Shown here one piece after another: positions 1 to 9,300 of a DNA stretch of 64,000 bases; position 1 is the first letter of the stretch, and every line of letters starts with the position of its first letter. The DNA lies in NCBI RefSeq assembly GCF_022213955.1, contig NZ_JAKNTW010000006.1, forward strand, positions 186,001 through 250,000. The letters run 5' to 3'. The notes under the pieces are model-generated. The model saw only the letters and a list, made by a program, of their open reading frames with translations. It had not been told where the DNA came from and did no database searches. A program made the translations under genes and the position numbers. The stretch comes from Dolomitihabitans soli (lineage in GTDB: Bacteria; Actinomycetota; Actinomycetes; Streptosporangiales; Streptosporangiaceae).

Positions 1-70
1 CAAGGAGGAGGCATCCGCGGCAGGCTCGCGAGCGACGCGAGCCGATGGAACACCGGATGGGCAGACGACT

Positions 71-2731
71 TTGATCCGCTGGCGTGATCCACGCGTGCCA
101 CTCACCGCCGCCGCCGCGGCGGGAGCGATGGGGTTGGCGGCCGCGCTCGTGACCGGCGCGCCGACGGCCGTCGTCGGCGCGGTCACAGGCGTCACGGCCG
201 CGTTGCTGGCGGTCGTCTCGCTGGTGGCCGCCGCCGGGCGGATCTCGCCCGCGCACCGCCGTACGGCGCTGGCCTGGCGCTGGCTCGCTTCGGGCGGGCT
301 GGTCTGGCTGGTGGGCATCGGCCTGCGGCCGGTCGCCGGCGGCGCGTCCTACACGGTCTCCTTCACCGATCTCCCCACGCTCACCGGCACCGTGCTGATC
401 GCGGTCGGCTGCTGGCTCGCCGCCGCGCCACCGCCACACGCCCGGGCCGTGCTGAGACACGCGACGGACGCCTACCTGTGCGCCGCCTCCCTGCTCGTGG
501 TCGGCTGGATCGTCGTGCTCGGCCCGGCGTACCTGAAGATCGGCGAGCCCGGGACCTTCGTGGTGCCGCTCGTCTCGCCGCTGCTCTGCCTGCTCGCCGC
601 GTGCGCGGTCGGCCCCGCGGTGGTGACCACCCGCTCCTCGGGCTGGCCGGTCGGGCTGGCCGGTCTCGTCGTGCTGTCGGCGATCACCGCCGGGGAGACG
701 GCGACCGCGATCGCCCGGCTGGCGGGCGAGGACACGCCGATGGCGGGCGTCTGGCCGGCCCCGGTGGCGTTCCTGCTGCTGGCCGCCGCGCCGTGGTGCG
801 GGCCCAGGACCCGCGCCGTGGACATGACCGACGAGCCGCGCACGGCGGCCGGTCCGGTGGCCGCCGGTCTGATCGCCGGCCTGCCGCCGGCCCTGGTCGG
901 CGTCGCCACCGCGTTCGTGCTGGTCCACGTGATGCGCGGGCAGGCCGAGCACCTCCCTCCGCTGATCTCCGCGGTCATCGCCTCGGTGGTCCTGGTCCTG
1001 CTGTTACGCCTCTTCGTGCTGCTGACAGAGGGCGCGCGGCTGCGGCGGCTGGTCGCCGTCGCCGACCTGCGGCTCCGCGAACTGGCCGAGAGCACCTGTG
1101 ACGTGGTGCTGGTCTGCGACCACGACGGCATGCTGCACGAGATCGGCGACACGGTCCAGGGCGTGTACGGCTACCGCCCCGAGGACCTGGTCGGCGGATC
1201 GATCTTCGACTACATCCACCCGGAGGACGTTCCGGGCATCCAGGCGGCCCTGCGCGAGCTGGACCTCGACGACACGCTCGATGCCGGCGGGCCCTGCCAG
1301 ATCGCCTGCCGGGTGCGCGCCGCGGACGGGACCTGGCGGCCGAGCGAGTCGGTGGCCACCCGGCACCTGCGCGGCGAAGATCTGCTGCTGGTGTCCACCC
1401 GCGACCTCAGCGACCAGGAGGCGCTCCGCGAACAGGTCGCCCACCTGACCTTCCACGACGGCGTGACGGGCCTGCCCAACCGGGCCTACTTCGAGGAGCG
1501 CACCCGCGAGGTGCTGGCGGGCCGGGCGGCCGGGCGCAGCGCCGTGGTCTTCCTCGATCTCGACGGGTTCACCGCGGTCAACGACTCGGTGGGCCATGCC
1601 AGCGGCGACTACCTGCTGGGTCAGGCGGCACGCCGGCTGCGCTCCGCCGTACGGTCGGACGACACGCTCGCGCGCTGGGGCGGCGACGAGTTCGCGGTGC
1701 TGGTGGAGAGCGGCGCCGAGGCGCAGGCCGTGGTCGATCTCGCCGAGCGGCTGGTGCGCGCGGTGTCGCAGGAGCCGTTCCGGGTGGCCGACCGCGACAT
1801 CGCGCTGACCGCCAGCGTCGGGGTGGCGTTCGCCGAGGACGGCGTGCCGTCGGGCGACCTGATCCGCAACGCCGACGTGGCGATGGCCAGGGCCAAGGAA
1901 CTGGGCGGACGCCGGGTCGAGGTGTTCGCCGCGCACATGCACGCCGACGTGGTCCGCCGGCTGGAGCTCGCCGCCGACCTGCAACGCGCGCTGGCGGAGA
2001 ACCAGTTCGCGGTGGAGTACCAACCCGTCGTCGATCTCGCGACCTCGCGGGTGACCGCCGTCGAGGCGTTGGTGCGCTGGTGGCGGGGGAGCACGTTCGT
2101 GCCGCCCGAGCAGTTCCTCGGCGCGGCCGAGGACACCGGCCTGATCGTGCCCCTGAGCGAGTGGATACTGCGCGAGTCGTGCCGCGAGGTGGCCGCCTGG
2201 CGTGCCTCCTCCTGGGACATCGGCCTGTCCGTGAACCTCTCGGCCCGGCAGATCACCGCCCCCCGCTTCGTCGAGACGGTCTCCGAGGCGCTGGCCGACA
2301 GCGGACTGCCGCCGAGCGCGCTGACCCTGGAGGTCATCGAGGAGATGCTGGTCGAGGACGCCGAGGAGACCATCTCCCGGCTGTCCGAGCTGCGCTCCCT
2401 GGGCGTACGGCTGGCGATCGACGACTTCGGCACCGGTTACGCCTCGCTCGCCTTCCTGCGCCAGCTCCCGGTCGACATGATCAAGATCGATCCCTCGTTC
2501 GTGTCCGGGCTCGGCAGGGACGAGACGCTCACCCTGCTCACCCGCACGATCGTGCGCCTCGGCCACGACCTCGGCCTCATCGTGGTCGCGGAGGGCATCG
2601 AGCGGCCCGAGCAACTGGAACTGCTCAGGGAGATGGGCTGCACCCGCGGGCAGGGCTACCTGGTGGCCAGGCCGATGGCGGCCCGGGGTGTCGACTCCCT
2701 GATGCGCACCAGCCTGCAGAGCACGGCATGA
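71..2731 (+). CDS. Membrane-bound diguanylate cyclase/phosphodiesterase (PAS-GGDEF-EAL)
   Basis: Makes and/or degrades the second messenger c-di-GMP at the membrane. Residues 10-320 hold about ten hydrophobic segments. A PAS domain follows at about 335-450 (YGYRPEDL...IHPED). The GGDEF domain (about 455-620) has WGGDEF preceded by RSDDTLAR, so both the active site and the RxxD inhibitory site are intact. The EAL domain (about 640-880) has VEALVRW, NLSARQ, DDFGTGYASL and VVAEGIE, so the metal-binding residues look complete. Both activities are therefore possible. The TTG start is uncertain: its SD is weak, and the frame is open from base 2 with no stop, so the true start may lie upstream of the window. 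The ilvB leader promoter follows closely. Confidence 0.93.
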   Translation: MIRWRDPRVPLTAAAAAGAMGLAAALVTGAPTAVVGAVTGVTAALLAVVSLVAAAGRISPAHRRTALAWRWLASGGLVWLVGIGLRPVAGGASYTVSFTDLPTLTGTVLIAVGCWLAAAPPPHARAVLRHATDAYLCAASLLVVGWIVVLGPAYLKIGEPGTFVVPLVSPLLCLLAACAVGPAVVTTRSSGWPVGLAGLVVLSAITAGETATAIARLAGEDTPMAGVWPAPVAFLLLAAAPWCGPRTRAVDMTDEPRTAAGPVAAGLIAGLPPALVGVATAFVLVHVMRGQAEHLPPLISAVIASVVLVLLLRLFVLLTEGARLRRLVAVADLRLRELAESTCDVVLVCDHDGMLHEIGDTVQGVYGYRPEDLVGGSIFDYIHPEDVPGIQAALRELDLDDTLDAGGPCQIACRVRAADGTWRPSESVATRHLRGEDLLLVSTRDLSDQEALREQVAHLTFHDGVTGLPNRAYFEERTREVLAGRAAGRSAVVFLDLDGFTAVNDSVGHASGDYLLGQAARRLRSAVRSDDTLARWGGDEFAVLVESGAEAQAVVDLAERLVRAVSQEPFRVADRDIALTASVGVAFAEDGVPSGDLIRNADVAMARAKELGGRRVEVFAAHMHADVVRRLELAADLQRALAENQFAVEYQPVVDLATSRVTAVEALVRWWRGSTFVPPEQFLGAAEDTGLIVPLSEWILRESCREVAAWRASSWDIGLSVNLSARQITAPRFVETVSEALADSGLPPSALTLEVIEEMLVEDAEETISRLSELRSLGVRLAIDDFGTGYASLAFLRQLPVDMIKIDPSFVSGLGRDETLTLLTRTIVRLGHDLGLIVVAEGIERPEQLELLREMGCTRGQGYLVARPMAARGVDSLMRTSLQSTA

Positions 2732-2766
2732 AGTGGTCCGAATCGTGAGACTTCTGTCCCACTGGT

Positions 2767-2797
2767 TTGACATGAAGGCGGCTGGGGCGGCTAAGGT
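2767..2797 (+). promoter_or_regulatory. ilvBNC promoter giving a leaderless leader-peptide mRNA
   Basis: TTGACA at 2767-2772 and TAAGGT at 2792-2797 are separated by 19 bases. A start site seven bases after the -10 box falls on base 2804, the A of the leader-peptide ATG. The transcript would then start with its own start codon, as leaderless actinobacterial mRNAs do. AAGG at 2793-2796 could instead be read as a Shine-Dalgarno sequence, but it overlaps the -10 box. Confidence 0.6.
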
Positions 2798-2803
2798 AGG
2801 CGC

Positions 2804-2887
2804 ATGCGTATTGGTGGGTCTCTCAGCCGGGTCAGTGACCCGGCCCCCTTGCGGGTCGTAGTACTTCGTTGGCGCGCAGGCGCATAA
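2804..2887 (+). CDS. ilvB leader peptide (attenuation control), 27 aa
   Basis: A 27-codon ORF between the promoter and the terminator upstream of ilvB. Its second half reads LRVVVLRW (residues 16-23), so Leu and Val codons cluster just before the attenuator hairpins. These are end products of the pathway encoded downstream. Leader peptides ahead of ilvB are known in actinobacteria. The stop codon (2885-2887) lies in the loop region of the first hairpin. A ribosome stalling at the Val/Leu codons would cover the 5' arm of that hairpin. The peptide itself probably has no function beyond sensing charged tRNA. Confidence 0.75.
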   Translation: MRIGGSLSRVSDPAPLRVVVLRWRAGA

Positions 2888-2950
2888 CGAAGACCCCCAC
2901 CTGCGCGCCGCCCCAGCTCCGCCCCTGACCGGGCGGGTGGGGCATTTTTT
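2871..2950 (+). terminator. ilvB transcription attenuator (pause hairpin plus terminator)
   Basis: GGCGCGCAGG (2871-2880) pairs perfectly with CCTGCGCGCC (2900-2909). A second hairpin spans 2910-2943, with outer arms GCCCCA/TGGGGC and inner arms CCGCCC/GGGCGG, followed by six T (2945-2950): an intrinsic terminator. CCCCACC (2895-2901) is complementary to GGTGGGG (2936-2942), giving a possible antiterminator that would break the terminator. It becomes available if a ribosome stalled on the Leu/Val codons blocks 2871-2880. The pairings are visible in the sequence; the switching is inferred. Confidence 0.8.
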
Positions 2951-2986
2951 ATGCCAGCAGAAAGCTCAGCCACAAGGAACGAGCCG

Positions 2987-4732
2987 ATGACCGAACGGAT
3001 GACAGGTGCACAGGCCCTGGTCAGGGCGTTGGAGCACGTCGGAGTCGACACGGTGTTCGGGATCCCAGGCGGCGCCATCCTCCCCGCCTACGATCCCCTC
3101 TACGACTCGACCAAGGTCCGGCACGTGCTCGTACGGCACGAGCAGGGCGCCGGCCACGCGGCCGAGGGATACGCGCAGGCCACCGGCAAGGTCGGGGTGT
3201 GCATGGCCACCAGCGGCCCCGGTGCGACCAATCTGGTCACCCCGATCGCCGACGCCTACATGGACTCGGTGCCGATCGTCGCCATCACCGGGCAGGTGCC
3301 GAGCGGATCGATCGGCACGGACGCCTTCCAGGAAGCCGACATCGCCGGCATCACCATGCCGATCACCAAGCACAACTTCCTGGTGACCGATCCTCTCGAC
3401 ATCCCCCGCACGATCGCCGAGGCGTTCCACATCGCCTCGACCGGCCGTCCGGGCCCCGTCCTGGTGGACATCGCCAAGGACACCCTGCAGGCGATGACGA
3501 CCTTCACCTGGCCCCCGATCATGCAGCTGCCCGGCTACCGTCCGGTCACCCGGCCGCACTCCAAGCAGATCCGGGAGGCGGCCAAGCTGATCGTCGAGTC
3601 GGCGCGTCCCGTCCTCTACGTGGGCGGCGGGGTGCACAAGGCCCGCGCCTCGGCCGAGCTGCTTCGCCTCGCGGAGCTGACCGGCATCCCGGTCATCACC
3701 ACGCTGATGGCGCGCGGCACCTTCCCCGACAGCCATCCGCAGCACCTGGGCATGCCCGGCATGCACGGCAGCGTCGCGGCGGTCGGGTCGCTCCAGCGCG
3801 CCGACCTGATCATCACGCTGGGCGCCAGGTTCGACGACCGGGTCACCGGCCAGCTCTCCAGCTTCGCCCCGCACGCCAAGATCGTGCACGCCGACATCGA
3901 CCCGGCGGAGATCTCCAAGAACCGGCACGCCGACGTGCCCATCGTGGGCGACTGCCGCGAGGTGATCGGCGACCTGGCCACGGCCGTGGAGAACGAGTAC
4001 ACCGAGGGCCGCAGGGGCGACTACACCGACTGGTGGACCCAGCTCAACGGGTACAAGACCACCTACGCGCTCGGCTACGAGGAGTTCGAGGACGGCTCCC
4101 TGGCCCCGCAGTACGTCATGGAGCGGCTGAGCGCCATCGTCGGGCCCGACGCCTACTACGTGGCCGGCGTCGGCCAGCACCAGATGTGGGCGGCCCAGTT
4201 CATCGACTACGAGAAGCCCGGCTCGTTCATCAACTCCGGCGGGGCCGGCACGATGGGCTTCGCCGTGCCCGCCGCGATGGGCGCCAAGATGGGCAAGCCC
4301 GACGCGACGGTGTGGGCGATCGACGGCGACGGCTGCTTCCAGATGACCAACCAGGAGCTGGCCACCTGCGCGATCGAAGGCGTGCCGGTCAAGATCGCGA
4401 TCATCAACAACGGCAACCTCGGCATGGTCCGCCAGTGGCAGACGCTGTTCTACGAGTCGCGTTACTCCAACACGAACCTGCAGTCCGTCCGCCGGATCCC
4501 CGACTTCGTCAAGCTCGCGGAGGCATACGGTTGTGTCGGCCTGCGCTGCGAGCGCGCCGAGGACGTTGACGCCACCATCAAGAAGGCGATGGAGATCAAC
4601 GATGTGCCTGTCGTGGTCGACTTCGTCGTGCACCAGGACGCCATGGTCTGGCCGATGGTCGCGGCGGGCACCAGCAACGACGAGATCAAGTTCGCCCGAG
4701 ACATGGCTCCCATCTGGGAATCGGAGGACTAG
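2987..4732 (+). CDS. ilvB: Acetolactate synthase large (catalytic) subunit
   Basis: Thiamine-diphosphate enzyme that condenses pyruvate with pyruvate or 2-oxobutyrate, the first common step to valine/leucine and isoleucine. 581 aa, the usual length. It has the N-terminal TPP-binding domain with catalytic Glu in [14 protein letters not shown] (about residue 52), the central FAD-binding domain, and the C-terminal TPP motif GDGC...NNGNLG (about 446-476). ATG 2987 is chosen because AAGGAA lies eight bases upstream; an in-frame ATG at 2951 sits directly on the terminator T-tract. It is followed six bases later by ilvN and forms an ilvBNC operon. Expression is probably set by the attenuator upstream. 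Confidence 0.98.
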   Translation: MTERMTGAQALVRALEHVGVDTVFGIPGGAILPAYDPLYDSTKVRHVLVRHEQGAGHAAEGYAQATGKVGVCMATSGPGATNLVTPIADAYMDSVPIVAITGQVPSGSIGTDAFQEADIAGITMPITKHNFLVTDPLDIPRTIAEAFHIASTGRPGPVLVDIAKDTLQAMTTFTWPPIMQLPGYRPVTRPHSKQIREAAKLIVESARPVLYVGGGVHKARASAELLRLAELTGIPVITTLMARGTFPDSHPQHLGMPGMHGSVAAVGSLQRADLIITLGARFDDRVTGQLSSFAPHAKIVHADIDPAEISKNRHADVPIVGDCREVIGDLATAVENEYTEGRRGDYTDWWTQLNGYKTTYALGYEEFEDGSLAPQYVMERLSAIVGPDAYYVAGVGQHQMWAAQFIDYEKPGSFINSGGAGTMGFAVPAAMGAKMGKPDATVWAIDGDGCFQMTNQELATCAIEGVPVKIAIINNGNLGMVRQWQTLFYESRYSNTNLQSVRRIPDFVKLAEAYGCVGLRCERAEDVDATIKKAMEINDVPVVVDFVVHQDAMVWPMVAAGTSNDEIKFARDMAPIWESED

Positions 4733-4738
4733 AGGGAT

Positions 4739-5263
4739 ATGAGCAGGCATACTCTGTCGGTGCTCGTGGAGAACAAGCCCGGCGTGCTCGCGCGGGTCTC
4801 CGCGCTGTTCAGCCGTCGTGGCTTCAACATCGACTCACTCGCAGTCGGGCCCACCGAGCACGACGACATCTCCCGGATGACCATCGTCGTCAATGTCGAG
4901 GACCTGCCCCTTGAGCAGGTGACCAAGCAGCTCAACAAGCTGGTCAACGTCCTGAAGATCGTTGAACTGGACCCCACCCAGTCCGTGCAGCGTGAACTCA
5001 TGCTCATCAAGGTCAGGGCCGAGGCGGAGACCCGCTCCCACGTGCTGGAGCTGGTCTCGCTGTTCCGTGCCCGGTGTGTCGACGTCTCCTCTGACGCGGT
5101 GACGATCGAGGTCACCGGCACACCAGACAAGCTGGAGGCCTTCATCAAGGTGCTGGAGCCCTTCGGTATCAAGGAGCTCGTGCAGTCGGGCATGGTGGCC
5201 GTCGGCCGCGGTGCCCGCTCCATCACCGATCGCTCGCTCCGTGCCCTGGACCGCAGCGCATAA
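4739..5263 (+). CDS. ilvN: Acetolactate synthase small (regulatory) subunit
   Basis: 174 aa. Binds IlvB, raises its activity and confers valine feedback inhibition. The N-terminal ACT domain (residues 3-75) starts HTLSVLVENKPGVLARVSALFSRRGFNI, the classic ACT glycine turn. The C-terminal domain (about 85-165) is typical of the IlvN/IlvH family. ATG 4739 follows AGAGGG and lies six bases after the ilvB stop, so translation is probably coupled. ilvC follows after 16 bases. Confidence 0.98.
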   Translation: MSRHTLSVLVENKPGVLARVSALFSRRGFNIDSLAVGPTEHDDISRMTIVVNVEDLPLEQVTKQLNKLVNVLKIVELDPTQSVQRELMLIKVRAEAETRSHVLELVSLFRARCVDVSSDAVTIEVTGTPDKLEAFIKVLEPFGIKELVQSGMVAVGRGARSITDRSLRALDRSA

Positions 5264-5279
5264 CACGAAAGGTAGTTAA

Positions 5280-6275
<996 letters not shown>

Positions 6276-6280
6276 CCCGT

Positions 6281-6315
6281 CACCGGCACGCCCTCGTCCT
6301 GGGGGCGTGCCGGTG
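6281..6315 (+). terminator. ilvBNC terminator hairpin
   Basis: CACCGGCACGCCC (6281-6293) pairs perfectly over 13 bp with GGGCGTGCCGGTG (6303-6315), six bases after the ilvC stop. There is no strong T-tract, which is common for actinomycete terminators. Confidence 0.7.
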
Positions 6316-6582
6316 TCGTTGCAGGGCTTGGGGGATGTGCGTTCGGCGTCACGCGCCGGGGTCACGCGCGTGGTTGGGCGTCACGCGCGGGGGGTTGGGT
6401 CCTGCGTGGGCCTGGGGGTGTACGGCAGGCGTGACATGCGGTAGCCGGTCGGGTCACGCCTGGGGGGTGTACGGCCGGTGTCACAAGCGGGGGGCTTGGC
6501 CGTACGGCTCGGCTTCGGGCGAGGGCGAGGGCGAGGGCCGGTGCCCGAGGCGGCGGGGTCAGTGGCGGGGGTCAGTGGCGGG
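6316..6582. repeat. Gene-free stretch with short imperfect direct repeats
   Basis: Between ilvC and the CAP gene no credible ORF is seen. The stretch holds several copies of a GGCGTCACGCGC-like word (about 6345-6356, 6361-6370, 6378-6388), two GGGTGTACGGC words near 6418 and 6467, a GGGCGA triplet run near 6517-6538, and a tandem GGGGTCAGTGGCG pair at about 6556-6582. The second copy of that pair covers the stop codon of the CAP gene. This looks like local slippage-driven expansion. Confidence 0.5.
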
Positions 6583-7417
6583 CGAAGGACTGGGTCCAGT
6601 ACGGGCCCTTGGAGCCCTTGAAGAGGCCGACGCCGATGTGGGTGAAGTTGCAGTTCATGATGTTGGCCTTGTGACCGGGGCTGTCGAGCCAGGCCTTGAC
6701 GACCGCTGCGGGGGTGGGCTGGCCGAGGGCGATGTTCTCGCCCCACGCGCGGATCGGGGCGAAGCCGGCCGCCTTGATCCGGTCACCGGGGTCCCTGCCG
6801 TCCTGTGAGTTGTGCGCGAAGTAGCCCTTGTTGGCCATGTCCTTGGAGTGGCCGAGCGCGGCGGTGTGCAGCTTGGGGTCGTGGGTCAGCGCGCCGCACC
6901 CGGAGCCCTTCCGAGCCTGGTTCGTGAGCCGTACGACCTCGTTCTCCTGTGTGGTGCCGGTCGACGAGTCGTTGTCCCCCGAGGGCGGCGGAGTGGGCGG
7001 CGGCGTGGGGAGCGGCTTGGCGGAGGAGCCGCACTTGAGACGGGCCGCCTTCGAGCGGGAGACGTTGCCGTCGGCGTCCACGGCCGTCACGTAGAAGCGC
7101 TGGAACCGGTTGGTGCACCGTGCCGAGGTGGTCACCTTGCCGTTCGTGACCGCCTTCGCCGCCCGTCTGACGACCTTGTCCGGTCCCGGATTGCTCGTCT
7201 TGATCTGTACCCGTACGGCGGCCTTGTCAGAGCAGCCGGACCGTACGGCCAGTGCGCGCACCGAGGTCGTCGAGGCGACCGGCGGAACGGCGATGACCCG
7301 GCAGGCGGCGCTGGTGACCTGCGCCTCCGTCTCCGCCTGTACGTGGGGCGCGCCTACGAATGGGCTGATCGCCGCCAGGCTGCCGATGCACACCAGTGTG
7401 CGCACGAGTCTCCGCAT
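6572..7417 (-). CDS. Secreted CAP/SCP-domain protein (YkwD-like)
   Basis: 281 aa exported protein. A Sec signal peptide covers residues 1-28, with probable cleavage after VQA. A region with four Cys (about 35-140; probably two disulfides) precedes a short Pro-rich linker (PTPPPTPPPSGD). The CAP domain (about 158-281) has VRLTNQARKGSGCGAL, HSKDMANKGYFAHNSQDG, GENIALG and SPGHKANIMN, the hallmark of bacterial YkwD-type proteins. Their biochemical role is mostly unknown. ATG start. Same strand as dacB but separated from it by about 230 bases and a hairpin, so probably its own unit. Confidence 0.9.
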   Translation of the reverse strand: MRRLVRTLVCIGSLAAISPFVGAPHVQAETEAQVTSAACRVIAVPPVASTTSVRALAVRSGCSDKAAVRVQIKTSNPGPDKVVRRAAKAVTNGKVTTSARCTNRFQRFYVTAVDADGNVSRSKAARLKCGSSAKPLPTPPPTPPPSGDNDSSTGTTQENEVVRLTNQARKGSGCGALTHDPKLHTAALGHSKDMANKGYFAHNSQDGRDPGDRIKAAGFAPIRAWGENIALGQPTPAAVVKAWLDSPGHKANIMNCNFTHIGVGLFKGSKGPYWTQSFARH

Positions 7418-7530
7418 GTGATCCTCCAGAAGGGTTCGGACACCTTACGGAACATGCATTCTGGCGGTGACACATCGGACATGTCACGTGAATTGAGATA
7501 ATTTTGTGATTGAAGGGAAACCGATGAACG

Positions 7531-7680
7531 TTATGGGGCGTGTGGGACTGCCTCGTCGATCTTGAGCATGACCGTGCCGATCTCGTCGCTCAGAAGATCG
7601 AACCGGACCGTGACCGGGAGCGTCTCCTCCCGGTCACGGGCGCGAACGGTCAGCAGGGAGCGGGCTTGAGCCAGGAGCAC
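7531..7680 (-). CDS. Possible small protein overlapping the dacB 3' end
   Basis: A 49-codon GTG-start frame with strongly GC-biased third positions that reads naturally (for example TVRFDLLSDEIGTVMLKID near its end). It overlaps the last 31 bases of dacB in another frame. No clear SD is seen, and the hairpin at 7610-7637 lies inside it. It could be a real coupled small gene, a remnant, or chance. No family is recognised. Confidence 0.3.
   Translation of the reverse strand: MLLAQARSLLTVRARDREETLPVTVRFDLLSDEIGTVMLKIDEAVPHAP
7610..7637 (-). terminator. Hairpin downstream of dacB
   Basis: GTGACCGGGAG (7610-7620) pairs over 11 bp with CTCCCGGTCAC (7627-7637), six-base loop. It lies 13 bases past the dacB stop in the direction of transcription. 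There is no T-run, so termination is inferred from position and stability. Confidence 0.5.
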
Positions 7681-9197
7681 TCCAGGTCGCTCTGCCCGCC
7701 GTCCGTACGGCGGAGCTGCACCTGGGCGACGTCGGCGGGCGCGTTCCTGCTGAACTGGGCGAGCCGGATGGCGATCTTGTCCTCGATGTCCTTCGGCGAG
7801 CCGGACAGGTACTGGTTGAGCATCACGGAGAAGACGAGCGGCTCGCCGTCCGCGCTGGTGACGTAGCCGGACAGGGAGGTGACGCCGGTCAGGGAGCCGG
7901 TCTTGGCGCGGACGTTGCCGGCGGCGGGCGTGCCCCGCATCCGGCTGCGCAGGGTGCCGCCGACCATGCGGTCGGGCTCACCGGCGATGGGCAGCGAGGC
8001 GTACCAGGTCGGGTACCACGGCTTGGCGCGCAGGGCGATCAGCATCGAGGTGAGGCCGGAGGGCGTCAGGCCGTCGACGCGGGAGAGGCCGGAGCCGTCC
8101 CGCAGCCGGACCGTGGGCATGCCGTTGGCCTTGACGAACGCGGAGATCACGTCGAGTCCGGCGGCCCAGGTGCCCTTGCCGGAGACCTTCTTGCCCATGC
8201 TCTTGGTCAGGATCTCGGCGTGCATGTTGTTGCTGAGCTTCATGAACGGCACCAGCAGCTCGCTCAGCGGCATCGACTGGTGCGACGTGATCGACTTGGC
8301 CTCGGCGGGGGTGGCGCCTCGGCCGGTCTTGCCGAGCACCCGCACGCCGTGCTTGGCGAGCGAGGCGCGCAGCAGGCCGGCGGCGTAGCCGGTCGGGTCG
8401 TCCACGGCGACCCACTCGTCGTAGGCGCCGGCCACGGTACCGGTGATCACCACCGTGTTCGTGCTGTGCTGCCGTTCCACCAGCACGTCGGTCTCCGCAC
8501 CGGTGACCGCCTTGTTCACGATCTTCAGGTGGTCGGTCTCGGGCTTGGTGGACACCTTGGCGGGTGTGCCCGCGCCGTCGCCGGGGGCGACCGAGACGAT
8601 CACCGAGCCCGCGTCGTAGTCGGTGTCGGGTGACGCGGTGAGCGCCGAGATCTGCGCGGCGTAGTAGTACGGCTCGTCGTCCCACGCCCAGTCGGTGCCG
8701 AGCCGTACCGAGTCGAAGTGGGTGTCGTCGGCGACGAGCCGGCCCGTCACCACCTTCAGGCCGGCGGCGGCGACCTTGGCGGCCAGCGCGTCGTAGTCGG
8801 CGGCGAGCATGGTCGGGTCGCCGGTGCCCCTGAGGTAGAGGTCGCCGGCGAGCACCGAGCCCGCCTTACGCCCGGCCGCGAGCACGTCGGTGGTGAAGCG
8901 GAAGTCGAGGCCGAGCGTCTCCGCCGCCGCCGCCGAGGTGAGCAGCTTGGTGTTGGAGGCGGGAGTGAAGATCTTGCCGGAGTCCTGGCCGTAGAGCTCC
9001 TCGCCCGAGGCGACGCTCCTGACGACCACTCCGGCGCGCCCGACGGTCAGGCGGGCGTCGCCGAGTATCTGGTTGAGGTCCTGCGTCAGGTCGGCGACGC
9101 CGGCGGCGGGTTCGAACGCGGTGGCCGGAACGGGCGCGGATGCCCAGGCGAGACTCGCCACGAGCATGCCGGTGACCAGAACTGTCCTTGATCGCAC
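7650..9197 (-). CDS. dacB: D-alanyl-D-alanine carboxypeptidase/endopeptidase (PBP4 type)
   Basis: Low-molecular-mass class C penicillin-binding protein that trims peptidoglycan stem peptides outside the membrane. 515 aa after choosing GTG 9197, which has AGGAGAG six bases upstream and begins a clean signal peptide (VRSRTVLVTGMLVASLAWAS). The three serine-acyl motifs are present: SNTK (about 81-84), SNN in MKLSNNMHAE, and KTG in RAKTGSLTGV. The insertion between SxxK and SxN is typical of the PBP4/DacB family (peptidase S13). Confidence 0.93.
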   Translation of the reverse strand: MRSRTVLVTGMLVASLAWASAPVPATAFEPAAGVADLTQDLNQILGDARLTVGRAGVVVRSVASGEELYGQDSGKIFTPASNTKLLTSAAAAETLGLDFRFTTDVLAAGRKAGSVLAGDLYLRGTGDPTMLAADYDALAAKVAAAGLKVVTGRLVADDTHFDSVRLGTDWAWDDEPYYYAAQISALTASPDTDYDAGSVIVSVAPGDGAGTPAKVSTKPETDHLKIVNKAVTGAETDVLVERQHSTNTVVITGTVAGAYDEWVAVDDPTGYAAGLLRASLAKHGVRVLGKTGRGATPAEAKSITSHQSMPLSELLVPFMKLSNNMHAEILTKSMGKKVSGKGTWAAGLDVISAFVKANGMPTVRLRDGSGLSRVDGLTPSGLTSMLIALRAKPWYPTWYASLPIAGEPDRMVGGTLRSRMRGTPAAGNVRAKTGSLTGVTSLSGYVTSADGEPLVFSVMLNQYLSGSPKDIEDKIAIRLAQFSRNAPADVAQVQLRRTDGGQSDLECSWLKPAPC

Positions 9198-9300
9198 GGG
9201 CTCTCCTGTGAGAGTGGGGGGAAGCCGTCTGCGGGGATCATCGACAGACGGCCGCCTGTCGCGCAATACGCAAATCTCCGTATGTTGCGCGGAGCCCGGC

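Noticed and set aside
1004-2773. 589-codon open frame on the minus strand opposite the GGDEF/EAL gene
   Set aside because: A shadow of GC-rich codon bias; residues are His/Gly/Arg/Gln-rich with no domain, and the plus strand clearly encodes the protein.
2761-2986. T-box or other riboswitch ahead of ilvB
   Set aside because: No T-box sequence or specifier loop is seen; a leader peptide with Leu/Val codons and competing hairpins explains the region better.
6316-6571. Small genes in the repeat-rich gap after ilvC
   Set aside because: Open frames there are Arg/Gly/Trp-rich, lack SD sequences and follow the repeats rather than codon bias.
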